Assembly (NCBI RefSeq): GCF_013836145.1
Contig: NZ_CP057483.1
Span: 62,001 to 126,000, forward strand
Source of the DNA: Citrobacter sp. RHB25-C09
GTDB taxonomy: Bacteria; Pseudomonadota; Gammaproteobacteria; Enterobacterales; Enterobacteriaceae
Direction: 5' to 3'
Length of the DNA stretch: 64,000 bases
Shown here: positions 6,798 to 15,270 of the stretch, piece by piece
How positions within the stretch are numbered: the stretch's first letter is position 1
Layout of the letters: each line of letters starts with the position of its first letter
Made by a program: the position numbers and the translations under genes
The notes under the pieces: model-generated
Database searches by the model: none
What the model saw: only the letters and a program-made list of their open reading frames with translations
Told to the model about the DNA's origin: nothing

Positions 6798-8930
6798 ATG
6801 AAATTATCAATAGTGGAAAATGGAAAAAAACGGGAAGAGACCGTCGACGTTTCCAGATTTGCCAAAGAAATTAAAAAGAACGCCTGTAAGATTGTACTTG
6901 CGGGAATTATCAGCGGTGCAGTTGCCTACCCATTAATCAGCATGCTGTCATCAAAATATGTCTCAACAGCTACGGTGTTGCTAAAGGCTCAGGCTGATAA
7001 CGTTTCGCCGTTCCCACAGGTGGAAGATTTTGATTCCACGCGCACCGGCTACTATGAGACGCAATATGCCTTGATGCAGTCGCGTATTGTTCTGGAGAAA
7101 GCGGTTCGCGAGTTAAAGCTGGATCAAAACCCAGACTTTATTGGCAAAAAAGCGGATGAAAAGGCCAGCAACAGCGAAGATGCTGAACAGCAGCGCATTG
7201 AGCGCGCGCTGAACACGCTGCAAAAAAATCTTACCGTTAGCGGTATTCGAACCACTAATCTGGCGACAGTCTCTTATGAGTCGACATCGCCACAACTCTC
7301 CTCTGAGATTGCCAACGGCGTCGCACAGGCGTTTATCGATTATACGTTGGACCAAAAGCGGCTGAAGACAGAAAAAGCCAGAGAAGTAAACCTTCAGAAA
7401 ATGGAGGAAGTGCAGAAAGAGATCGCGCAGCAGAAAGCCGATATCGATAACTTCCTGGCGAAAGAGGGCTTATTAACGTTCCGCGGCATTGATGGCTTCG
7501 AAACCGAGCAACTCAGCATTGTTACCAACCGTCTGGCCGATGCTACCCAACGGCGTATTGCGGCAGAATCTCTGGAAAAAGCCGTCAGCGCCGGGGGCCG
7601 GGTCTCTCTGGATAACATCATTTCATTACCGACGATCTCTAACCATGCGCAAATTCAGGATTTGCGTATCGCCATGATTCAGGCGCAGCGGTCTTTGTAT
7701 GAGTTACAAAAATCATATGGCCCGAAACATGCGAAGATCCTGGAAGCGCAGGCTCAGGTGAAGGCTATTCAGGATCAGATGGGCGTGGTGCTCAGTGAGC
7801 TTAAAAAAGGCATTCATCAGCAATATCTGGCCGCGCTGGCGGATGAAAAGGATTATCAGGCGCAACTTGATCAACAGAAAGAAATTTTTCAGAAACTGGC
7901 TGAAAAACGCAGCCTGTATAACAGCCAGAAATTGTCACTGGATAAACTGGAAGATCTTTATAAAACCCTGTATCAGCGGACCCAGGAACTGTCTCTGTCC
8001 GGCATTAATGCGGATGCAGTGCTGTACGATCCGGCTGTCCCGGCAGTGAAGCCATCTAAGCCAAATAAAGCGTTACTGTTAGTGATGGTGGTGGCGCTGG
8101 CCATGGCCTTCTTCTTTATGTACGTCATTGTAAAAGCGGCGATGGATAATTCCATCAGGACGCTCGGACAAGTGACAAAACGACTGGGCGTCGTCTCACT
8201 GGGTGAGATCCGCCGCATTGCGGGGGCCGGGAACCGTGCACAGGTTCGCGATTTGATCACGCGAAACCCCTTGAACGCCGACATTATCCACAGCATTCGT
8301 ACACAGATTTTGTTGGATAACCGCCCGCAGCAGGTTCTGGCAATCTCCTCTGCAAAGCAGGGTGAGGGGCGCTCTTTACTGGCCAGTCTGCTGGCAAACT
8401 CCTTCAGCTTTGATCAGAAAACCTTACTGCTTGATTTGGATTTCTTTAACCGTGATGGCCTGTCCGCCGAGTTTTCAACATCGACCTCTGCGGGAGTTGC
8501 AGAGCTGTTGCGTGGAGAAGTGACACTTGACGCTGCGCGGATCACGCTTAGTGACACGCTGGACTTTTTACCCCGCGGAAAAGCGAACGCTTCGTCTTTG
8601 CTGATGCTGTCTTCGGAACGTTTTGAACCTCTCATTCGTGACCTGCGAAATCGCTACCAGCGGATCATCGTCGATGTCTCTGCGGTGAGCCAGAGTCAGG
8701 ACATCGAGCTGATTAGTCGGGTGGTTGATGGTGTGGTTTTCGTTGTGCAAGCGGGGGCTGCGTCCGTGGAGACGCTGCGGGCGGCGCTGGCGAAAGTTGA
8801 CGCCAACCAGGAAGTGGTCATGGGAGCGGTACTCAATCTGGTTGAGGAAAAAAATCTGCAGACGAAAGAGAGTCTTCGCTCGCTCAATATCACTACTGAC
8901 GAATTGATGAATACCACAGGTCGGTTATGA
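6798..8930 (+). CDS. Wzc/GumC-like polysaccharide copolymerase with degenerate BY-kinase domain
   Basis: A protein of 710 residues with the layout of a class 2a copolymerase. A Wzz domain follows a first membrane helix (about residues 35-52). There is a long periplasmic coiled-coil region (about 190-390) and a second helix at about 423-447 (LLLVMVVALAMAFFFMYVIV). A cytoplasmic CpsD-like ATPase domain occupies 480-700. The P-loop reads AKQGEGRS at 519-526, with Arg525 in place of the catalytic Lys. The Walker A' region LLLDLDFFNRDG lacks the usual ADLRxP pattern, and the C-terminus has no tyrosine cluster. No Wzb-type phosphatase gene lies in the cluster. It probably sets chain length and links synthesis to export without tyrosine kinase activity. 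The gene shares an ATGA overlap with the flippase gene. Confidence 0.88.
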   Translation: MKLSIVENGKKREETVDVSRFAKEIKKNACKIVLAGIISGAVAYPLISMLSSKYVSTATVLLKAQADNVSPFPQVEDFDSTRTGYYETQYALMQSRIVLEKAVRELKLDQNPDFIGKKADEKASNSEDAEQQRIERALNTLQKNLTVSGIRTTNLATVSYESTSPQLSSEIANGVAQAFIDYTLDQKRLKTEKAREVNLQKMEEVQKEIAQQKADIDNFLAKEGLLTFRGIDGFETEQLSIVTNRLADATQRRIAAESLEKAVSAGGRVSLDNIISLPTISNHAQIQDLRIAMIQAQRSLYELQKSYGPKHAKILEAQAQVKAIQDQMGVVLSELKKGIHQQYLAALADEKDYQAQLDQQKEIFQKLAEKRSLYNSQKLSLDKLEDLYKTLYQRTQELSLSGINADAVLYDPAVPAVKPSKPNKALLLVMVVALAMAFFFMYVIVKAAMDNSIRTLGQVTKRLGVVSLGEIRRIAGAGNRAQVRDLITRNPLNADIIHSIRTQILLDNRPQQVLAISSAKQGEGRSLLASLLANSFSFDQKTLLLDLDFFNRDGLSAEFSTSTSAGVAELLRGEVTLDAARITLSDTLDFLPRGKANASSLLMLSSERFEPLIRDLRNRYQRIIVDVSAVSQSQDIELISRVVDGVVFVVQAGAASVETLRAALAKVDANQEVVMGAVLNLVEEKNLQTKESLRSLNITTDELMNTTGRL

Positions 8931-10138
8931 GTTTATTGAAGAGTGCTTCCACTATTGCCGGGTCGTCAGTCATTTCGCAACTGATTGGCGCCTTCTCAAT
9001 CTGGTTAATCTCGTATAAATACGATCTCGCGGAAGTGGGCCTGTATGCGCTCAATTACAGTATCGCTGTGATCGGAGCGCAGGTATGTACCTTTGCGTCC
9101 CAATTGCTTATTCCTAAACAATCGGAAGAAGAGTTAACGCAAAATGTGGTGTTTTGCCTTCTGCAAAGCGCGATTCTGGCGCTGCCTTACGCGCTACTGA
9201 CGGCGTGGCTATTCCATCAAAACGTGCTGTTTCTCTATCTGTTATCGCTGTCGAACGCATGGGTTCTGATATCGGAAAACCTGTCACTGCGCACGGGTAA
9301 TTTCCGGTTTCTCATCTTCCAGCGTATTTCGGTGTCAGTCGTCGTGGTGCTGTCTATTGTACTGACGAATCAGGTTCAGATGTTTTACTGGACCTGGGCC
9401 AGCGGCATGATGCTGCTAACCATCAGTTGTATCGCGCGATCTTTTAATTTCCGTACGGTCACGGCGCAGCATCTGTCCCTGAAAAGCAACCTGGTGTTTT
9501 TCAGGACGCATTTTCACCATATTTCGCGAGTCGGGAGTGCCGAAGTATTGGCGATGGCTAACAATAATCTGCCGATCATGCTCATAAACTTTTGGTTTTC
9601 GGCATTAACGGCGGGCTATTTTTCCGTGGTCAGTCGCTTCTGTCTGTCACCGGTGACCATTGTCGGGAATGCGGTGCGTAATACCATTTTCTCAAAGTGG
9701 TCGATCGACTTCAGAAATAACACGTTTAACTATCCGGAATACCAGCGGGTTCGTTTCCTGCTGATGGTGCTCGGGGTGATATGTACCCTGGGGGTGTTTA
9801 TTTTTTATCCTATTGTGATGCATCTTGGTTTCGGTGAGGACTGGATCAATTCCATTGATACCTCGCGTTATATGCTGCCCTATCTATTCCCGGCGCTGGC
9901 GGTCAGTCCTCTCACCGTCATCGAACTGATTTTTGGATCACACCGATATTTCCTGCGTATTCAGCTGGAACAACTGGCAATCGTACTGATCGCTTTTGTA
10001 GTGACGCCTTATTTCTATAACGACTATGCCACCTCGGTGATTATTTTCTCCGTTCTGACGTTTATTCGTTATGCATTCATTTATCTGGCGATGAATAAAC
10101 GTGCGACGCTTTTGAAGAACAACCCGGTGATGCCATGA
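8927..10138 (+). CDS. Wzx-like polysaccharide flippase
   Basis: A polytopic protein of 403 residues with about 10-12 hydrophobic helices and few charged stretches. It starts MSLLKSASTIAGSSVISQLIGAF, a usual beginning for MATE/PST-type repeat-unit flippases, and has the pattern of paired helices and a C-terminal pair near 330-390. The role is to flip undecaprenyl-linked repeat units across the inner membrane to the polymerase. It overlaps the copolymerase gene (ATGA at 8927-8930) and the polymerase gene (10135-10138), showing translational coupling within the operon. Flippases diverge strongly, so the assignment rests on topology, start motif and position. Confidence 0.85.
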   Translation: MSLLKSASTIAGSSVISQLIGAFSIWLISYKYDLAEVGLYALNYSIAVIGAQVCTFASQLLIPKQSEEELTQNVVFCLLQSAILALPYALLTAWLFHQNVLFLYLLSLSNAWVLISENLSLRTGNFRFLIFQRISVSVVVVLSIVLTNQVQMFYWTWASGMMLLTISCIARSFNFRTVTAQHLSLKSNLVFFRTHFHHISRVGSAEVLAMANNNLPIMLINFWFSALTAGYFSVVSRFCLSPVTIVGNAVRNTIFSKWSIDFRNNTFNYPEYQRVRFLLMVLGVICTLGVFIFYPIVMHLGFGEDWINSIDTSRYMLPYLFPALAVSPLTVIELIFGSHRYFLRIQLEQLAIVLIAFVVTPYFYNDYATSVIIFSVLTFIRYAFIYLAMNKRATLLKNNPVMP

Positions 10139-11505
10139 CCTTAAATACCGGATTTTATCTCCAGATTTACACGTTCATAACCCTGATATTGTGCGGGCTA
10201 GTGCAATATTTTACCGGCATGCAGGCCGTTCTCTGGCTGCCATTTTGTCTCGCCCTTGTGATGGTGGGCCTGCTGGTCATGCAAACGCGTGACGGCACTC
10301 AGGGGTTGGATGATCAGGAAACCATCATTCTCGCGGTCTATTGTTCTTTCCTGGCGTTGGTCGGCCTTTCGACCTTGATCCAGGGCGGGCCAGTGGTGGC
10401 GATAATCGCGTTTAAAAACGAGATAGGCCTGTCGCTGGTCATGATCTGCCTGCTGTTGGGTTTTTGCCGCGAGTCGCAAATCTACCGCGTCACTCGGTGT
10501 TTATATTGGGTGTTTTACGCCCAGATACCGGTGATGTTCTATCAGGTATTTTTTGTCGTGCCTCAGCGTGTGGCCCTGCTCGGTGAAGATGAAAAGTGGG
10601 ACTCGGTCGTAGGCACCTTTGGCGGTGATCCGATGGGCGGCGGAAATACCGCAGCGATGGGCTTATTTTGCCTGTTAATTATGCTGCTAAAGCTTTCTGA
10701 ATATAAGCATGGGTTAACGACAATTAAGTCTTTGGTTCTGCATATTATTCTTGGTTTAGGGTTGTGCATTATTGGCGAAGTGAAATTCGTCATCCTACTT
10801 TCACCTCTGTTTCTGGCATGGGTGTGGGTCACGCCCGGCTATGTTAAAGATATCAGTAAGGTAAACCTGAAAGCGCTACTGGTGATTATCCTGGGTATGG
10901 TGCTGCTGATTACATTGGCAATTGTTATTCTTGCATCGTTCTATTCGGCTGCCTTTGGCACCGATCCGACTCAGAGCTCGTTAAGCGTCTTCTGGGAATC
11001 GTTAAGCTATATTTTTGACCCGAATTACATATTGTCGACCGGGGAGCTAGGGCGCTTTACTACCCTCTTTTTCTGGTGGGAGAATAATGATCTGCTAGGT
11101 ATTTCCGGTACGTTATTTGGTTACGGACTGAATGCTACCAACAGCGGCAGTTCTGTTTCCCCGGGATTTTTGAATCTTATTTATAATTTAATTCTGGACT
11201 CCACTTCTCTGAGTATGTTGCTGTGGGAAGTTGGCGTCATCGGGACGGTATTATTTATTGGTTTATTCATCTTTATTCTAAAAGTCACTCAGGCCAAACC
11301 CGTGTTACGCCTTGAGCAATTAGATCAGCAGGATTTGCAATTGGTGAGTTTCGCACCTGCCTACAACGCTTTTGTTATTAGCTGCTTACTGAGTATCCCC
11401 TATAGCCAGATACTCATGATTACACCGATGTTGCAGTTTCTCTTTTATTTATCTCTGGGATGCAGTCTGGTAATTCGTCGAACCGTTCTTCGTAGTGTTG
11501 AGTAA
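10135..11505 (+). CDS. Wzy-like polysaccharide polymerase (O-antigen ligase/polymerase family topology)
   Basis: A 456-residue integral membrane protein with around 12 predicted helices and a large periplasmic loop at about residues 270-360 (from FYSAAFGTDPTQSS through the GYGLNATNSGSSVSPGF segment). This is the usual architecture of Wzy polymerases, which join repeat units in the periplasm. Sequence motifs are weak, as is normal for Wzy. It starts within the stop codon of the flippase gene and runs into the first glycosyltransferase gene, so the operon position is the main support besides topology. A ligase (WaaL-like) role is less likely here because a waaL is present in the LPS core locus. 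Confidence 0.8.
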   Translation: MTLNTGFYLQIYTFITLILCGLVQYFTGMQAVLWLPFCLALVMVGLLVMQTRDGTQGLDDQETIILAVYCSFLALVGLSTLIQGGPVVAIIAFKNEIGLSLVMICLLLGFCRESQIYRVTRCLYWVFYAQIPVMFYQVFFVVPQRVALLGEDEKWDSVVGTFGGDPMGGGNTAAMGLFCLLIMLLKLSEYKHGLTTIKSLVLHIILGLGLCIIGEVKFVILLSPLFLAWVWVTPGYVKDISKVNLKALLVIILGMVLLITLAIVILASFYSAAFGTDPTQSSLSVFWESLSYIFDPNYILSTGELGRFTTLFFWWENNDLLGISGTLFGYGLNATNSGSSVSPGFLNLIYNLILDSTSLSMLLWEVGVIGTVLFIGLFIFILKVTQAKPVLRLEQLDQQDLQLVSFAPAYNAFVISCLLSIPYSQILMITPMLQFLFYLSLGCSLVIRRTVLRSVE

Positions 11506-11509
11506 TTGT

Positions 11510-12499
11510 ATGAACAATAAACCGTTTATTTCAGTGAGCATAAAAACGCTCAATGAATCTGAGTGTATTGAGAAAACTATCGATAGCATCCGTCAGCAGC
11601 TTAGAGGTTATCCACATAAAATTATCGTTGCCGATAGCCTGTCCACGGATAACACCCAACAACTGGCGGGTGACAAAGGGGTAATGGTGGTTTCGCTCAC
11701 CGAGCCGGGCGATCGCTGTTGCGGCGTTGGACATCAGCTCGGTTATCTCTACAGCGAAGGGGATTACATTCTGCTGATGGACGGTGATATGGAGCTTGAA
11801 CCCGGCTTTATTGATCGCGCGGTGACCTTTCTGGAAGCAAATTCAGAGTATGCTGGCGTGGCTGGGACGGTGGAGATGGATGAGGCCGCAAACTATGAGT
11901 TTATCTCCCGTAAACAGCGCCTTGATACGATCTATCCAGTTGGGGATTGCGACCATTTAGGTGGCGGCGGGTTATACCGTCGTTCTGCAATCAGAAAAAT
12001 TGGTTATCTGACCAACCGCAATCTACACGCGTATGAAGAGGCTGAACTGGGGCTTCGTTTATTGGAACATGGCTATAAATTGCATCGCCTGAATATTCCT
12101 TATTTCCGCCATACGTCGTACACGTTGCCAACATTCAAAATGTTGCGCTACCGCTGGCGGAGTGGTTATTACCAGGGTATGGGCGAAATATTACGTAGCG
12201 CCTGGGGAAAACCGTATTTTTCAACCGTAGTGAAAATGGTAAAAAGCGAAGTGGTTTTTTTACTGTATTTGATGCTGTTGGTATGTTCAGTATTTACGCT
12301 GAATATGGATATTGTCGGCGTTGCGCTGCTGCCGCTACTTGTATTTATCGTACTTAAAACTATTAAGAATCGTTCGCTGGTTAATGGACTATACAGCGCT
12401 ATGAATATGACCATTCGCGCTGCTGGATTATTGAAAGGGCTGATGCAACCGATGCGCGATCCGATTGTACCGCCTGGCAATAAAATCATTCATCGTTAA
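11510..12499 (+). CDS. Glycosyltransferase family 2 with C-terminal membrane segments
   Basis: A GT-A enzyme of 329 residues. The nucleotide-sugar site is seen as VADSLSTDNT at about 40-49 and the metal-binding DGD at 91-93 (LLMDGDMEL). A conserved acidic pair (YEEAELGLR) lies near residue 180. Two hydrophobic helices at about 245-290 should anchor it to the inner membrane. ATG 11510 follows a short GAG; a GTG at 11495 would overlap the polymerase gene by 11 bp and is the alternative. It adds one sugar of the exopolysaccharide repeat unit on the cytoplasmic face; donor and linkage are unknown. Confidence 0.88.
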   Translation: MNNKPFISVSIKTLNESECIEKTIDSIRQQLRGYPHKIIVADSLSTDNTQQLAGDKGVMVVSLTEPGDRCCGVGHQLGYLYSEGDYILLMDGDMELEPGFIDRAVTFLEANSEYAGVAGTVEMDEAANYEFISRKQRLDTIYPVGDCDHLGGGGLYRRSAIRKIGYLTNRNLHAYEEAELGLRLLEHGYKLHRLNIPYFRHTSYTLPTFKMLRYRWRSGYYQGMGEILRSAWGKPYFSTVVKMVKSEVVFLLYLMLLVCSVFTLNMDIVGVALLPLLVFIVLKTIKNRSLVNGLYSAMNMTIRAAGLLKGLMQPMRDPIVPPGNKIIHR

Positions 12500-12512
12500 T
12501 GGAGTTGACGAA

Positions 12513-13724
12513 ATGAAAATATTACTAGTTAACAAGTTTTTCTTTATTAAAGGAGGTGCGGAAACCGTTTATTTTCAGGAGAGAAACTGGCTGAAAGCAG
12601 CGGGTGTCGACGTGGTGGATTTCTCCATGCTGCATGAGAAAAACTTTCCGTCCGAGTATGCTGATACTTTTGTCCGTAATGTTGATTACCACAAAGAAAG
12701 CACCCTTCTGGGCGAGGTGAAAACGGCGAGTAATTTTATTCACAATGCAGAGGCTTGCCGAAAAATGCGGACATTATTGCAGCGTGAACGCCCAGACATT
12801 GTGCACTTTCATAATATCTATCATCAATTAACCCCGGCCCTCATTAAGGTGGCCCGCAATTTTGGTTGTAAAACGGTTCTCACCGCTCACGACTATAAAA
12901 TCGCCTGTCCGGCCTACTCCATGCTGAGGGACGGTAAGGTGTGCGATGCATGCCTGACCGGGACGGTATTCAACGCTTTTCGTTACCGCTGCCAGGAAGG
13001 TTCTGCGACGAAGAGTTTACTGCTTTCTTTGGAAGCGACCTGGCAGTCGATTGCCAGAAATTATCACATGCTCGATGTGATAATTTCGCCGAGTGAATTC
13101 CTGAAAGGGATATTAAGGCGCAAATTGCCGCATTCGCGGATTGATGTGATCGTCAACGGTGTCGATGACGACCCTGCGACAGACAAGACCGCCGATAAAG
13201 GCTACCTGCTGTATGTTGGCCGGCTCAGCCGTGAAAAAGGGGTCGCCACATTGCCTCTGGCACATCAGAAAATGCGCAACCGTGCGCCGTTAAAGGTGGT
13301 GGGCCATGGTCCACTCTACGACGAGCTGGTGGCCAACTACCCGGATGTCGAATTTTTAGGCTACGTACAGCAGGGGGAGGCGCTTAATACGCTGATTAAA
13401 GAGGCGCGCGCGGTGATCCTTCCTTCCGAATGCTATGAGAACTGCTCCATGTCGGTGCTGGAGGCAATGTCCTTCGCTAAACCGGTCATTGGTTCGCGGA
13501 TTGGGGGTATTCCGGAACAAATTCGAGACGGTATCGACGGAGTTCTGTTTGAACCCGGGAATGTGCAGGATCTCGCCAATGCAATGGATTACATGATTGA
13601 TTCCCCGGAAAAGGCCCGCGTCATGGGGCTATCCGCTCGCGAACGTCTGCGCGAAAAATATACGCTTCAAAAGCATATGGAAACGCTAACTGCGTTGTAT
13701 AAGGAAATTCTGAGCTGGTCCTGA
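12513..13724 (+). CDS. Glycosyltransferase family 4
   Basis: A GT-B enzyme of 403 residues. The N-terminal glycine loop is in FFIKGGAETVYF (about 10-20), followed by the family segments HNIYHQLTP and TAHDYKIACP. The C-terminal donor domain has YVGRLSREKG and the EX7E motif in YENCSMSVLEAM. An insert with several cysteines (CPAYS...VCDACL...RCQEG) is shared by a subgroup of capsule transferases. ATG 12513 has GGAG 8 bases upstream. The gene starts 13 bp after the GT2 gene and is followed after 1 bp by the next GT4. It builds the exopolysaccharide repeat unit; the sugar is not known. Confidence 0.9.
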   Translation: MKILLVNKFFFIKGGAETVYFQERNWLKAAGVDVVDFSMLHEKNFPSEYADTFVRNVDYHKESTLLGEVKTASNFIHNAEACRKMRTLLQRERPDIVHFHNIYHQLTPALIKVARNFGCKTVLTAHDYKIACPAYSMLRDGKVCDACLTGTVFNAFRYRCQEGSATKSLLLSLEATWQSIARNYHMLDVIISPSEFLKGILRRKLPHSRIDVIVNGVDDDPATDKTADKGYLLYVGRLSREKGVATLPLAHQKMRNRAPLKVVGHGPLYDELVANYPDVEFLGYVQQGEALNTLIKEARAVILPSECYENCSMSVLEAMSFAKPVIGSRIGGIPEQIRDGIDGVLFEPGNVQDLANAMDYMIDSPEKARVMGLSARERLREKYTLQKHMETLTALYKEILSWS

Positions 13725-13725
13725 T

Positions 13726-14838
13726 ATGTCACAAAAAATCACGGTTCTCGGTACACGCGGGATACCGGATGTCCAGGGTGGTGTGGAAACACACTGCCAG
13801 AATCTTTACCCGGCTATAAAAAAGCAGTTTGATATGGATATCTGCGTTATCGCTCGCTCTCCCTACGTCAGCTATAAACAGACGTATTATAAAAATGTTG
13901 AAACATACTCTCTATGGGCTCCGAAGAAGCGATCGCTGGAAGCGATTGTCCATTCCTTCTTAGCCACGTTAAGAACCTGTTTCGATGGTTCTGATATTGT
14001 GCACGTTCATGCCATCGGACCCGGACTTCTGGTGCCACTGCTGCGTGTGCTAGGAAAGAAGGTGGTGTTTACCCACCATGGTCCAGATTACGATCGCCAG
14101 AAATGGGGGCGTCTGGCTAAAAGGGTGCTGCAACTGGGAGAGAAAGTGGCTGTTAAGTATGCCAATGAAGTGATCGTTATTTCAGAGGTGATTAATCAAC
14201 TGATACGCACAAAACACTGTCGTGATGATGCACACTTGATCTACAACGGCGTCAATTTACCGTTGCCGTTAAAGGAAGAGACTGTGCGCACGGTGTTGGG
14301 ACGTTACGCGCTGCAGCCGCAAAATTACCTGGTTGTCGTTGGGCGGTTTGTGGAAGAAAAAGGTATGCATGATGCGATTGCTGCCCACCGCAAACTGGGG
14401 CTCACGATGCCGCTGGTATTGGTGGGTGATGCCGATCATCCCACGGAATATAGCGTCCGCCTTAAAAAGATGGCTGCAGATACGCCGAACGTCATCATGA
14501 CGGGGTTCCTCAAAGGTGAGGAATTGCAGGCTATCTTTTCTCAGGCGCGGCTGTTTTTGATGCCTTCATACCATGAAGGGTTACCGATAGCGCTTCTCGA
14601 AGCGATGGCCTATTCACTGCCCGCCGTGGTCAGTGATATTCCTGCGAATCTTGAAGTAAAATTGCCGCCAGAATCGTATTTCGAGGTCGGCAACGTCGAC
14701 GCTCTGGCGCAAAAAATAGCAGCGTTGGTTTCCTCACAGCGGATTGACTACAGCGCCTGGCTGAAAAATTACGACTGGCAGGTGATCGCGAGAAAAACCG
14801 CCAGTGTCTACCATTCCTTAGCAAATAAAAAAGGTTAA
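13726..14838 (+). CDS. Glycosyltransferase family 4 (DUF1972-type N-terminus)
   Basis: A 370-residue GT-B enzyme. The start ITVLGTRGIPDVQGGVETH is the signature of the GT4 subgroup whose N-terminus is called DUF1972, often rhamnosyl- or galactosyltransferases in exopolysaccharide clusters. The acceptor-domain FTHHGPDYDRQKWG segment and the C-terminal EX7E in YHEGLPIALLEAM are present. It starts 1 bp after the previous GT4 and ends 2 bp before the small membrane protein, so it is in the same operon. Specificity cannot be read from the sequence. Confidence 0.9.
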   Translation: MSQKITVLGTRGIPDVQGGVETHCQNLYPAIKKQFDMDICVIARSPYVSYKQTYYKNVETYSLWAPKKRSLEAIVHSFLATLRTCFDGSDIVHVHAIGPGLLVPLLRVLGKKVVFTHHGPDYDRQKWGRLAKRVLQLGEKVAVKYANEVIVISEVINQLIRTKHCRDDAHLIYNGVNLPLPLKEETVRTVLGRYALQPQNYLVVVGRFVEEKGMHDAIAAHRKLGLTMPLVLVGDADHPTEYSVRLKKMAADTPNVIMTGFLKGEELQAIFSQARLFLMPSYHEGLPIALLEAMAYSLPAVVSDIPANLEVKLPPESYFEVGNVDALAQKIAALVSSQRIDYSAWLKNYDWQVIARKTASVYHSLANKKG

Positions 14839-14840
14839 TT

Positions 14841-15248
14841 TTGACCCGTTCTGAACAACGTCCTCTTGTCATTGACCGGTTCTATGAAGCGCTTGACGAG
14901 CAAACTGCTGAGCAATTAACTGCGCAGCAGAAAGCCGAGGTTGAAAAGGCGATCATTGCGATCACGCTGGCCTCAAGGCATAGGGTGGATTTTCGCCGAA
15001 GCTTTCCGTTTTTCGGCAAGCGTTTTTATCTGGTATTTCTGATGGGCAGGGATATGCGTAAGCGATTCCGCCATGAGTCGACGTTGTCCAGTCTGCTGGC
15101 GGCTTTTCTGTTGTTATCTGGGCTTCTGTTTCTAACGTTTTGTGTCCTGCTGACGCTGTATATGATCAAATCCGCTTTAGGCATTGATGTGTTCCATGAT
15201 TATCATGTTGGTATCTGGGACTGGTGGTTAAGCCTAAAAAATCAGTAG
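14841..15248 (+). CDS. Small membrane protein of the exopolysaccharide operon, unknown function
   Basis: A 135-residue protein starting with TTG at 14841, 2 bp after the preceding stop and with AAGG at 14831-14834 as ribosome site. It is hydrophilic and charged up to about residue 80 (including RKRFRHES), then has one long hydrophobic stretch at about 84-113 (LLAAFLLLSGLLFLTFCVLLTLYMI) and a short tail. I recognise no family. Similar small proteins with a helical hairpin near the end accompany some beta-galactoside or exopolysaccharide clusters, but no role can be assigned. The spacing on both sides supports it as a real gene. Confidence 0.65.
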   Translation: MTRSEQRPLVIDRFYEALDEQTAEQLTAQQKAEVEKAIIAITLASRHRVDFRRSFPFFGKRFYLVFLMGRDMRKRFRHESTLSSLLAAFLLLSGLLFLTFCVLLTLYMIKSALGIDVFHDYHVGIWDWWLSLKNQ

Positions 15249-15270
15249 CAAAGATCTGTTTGAGAGAGTG

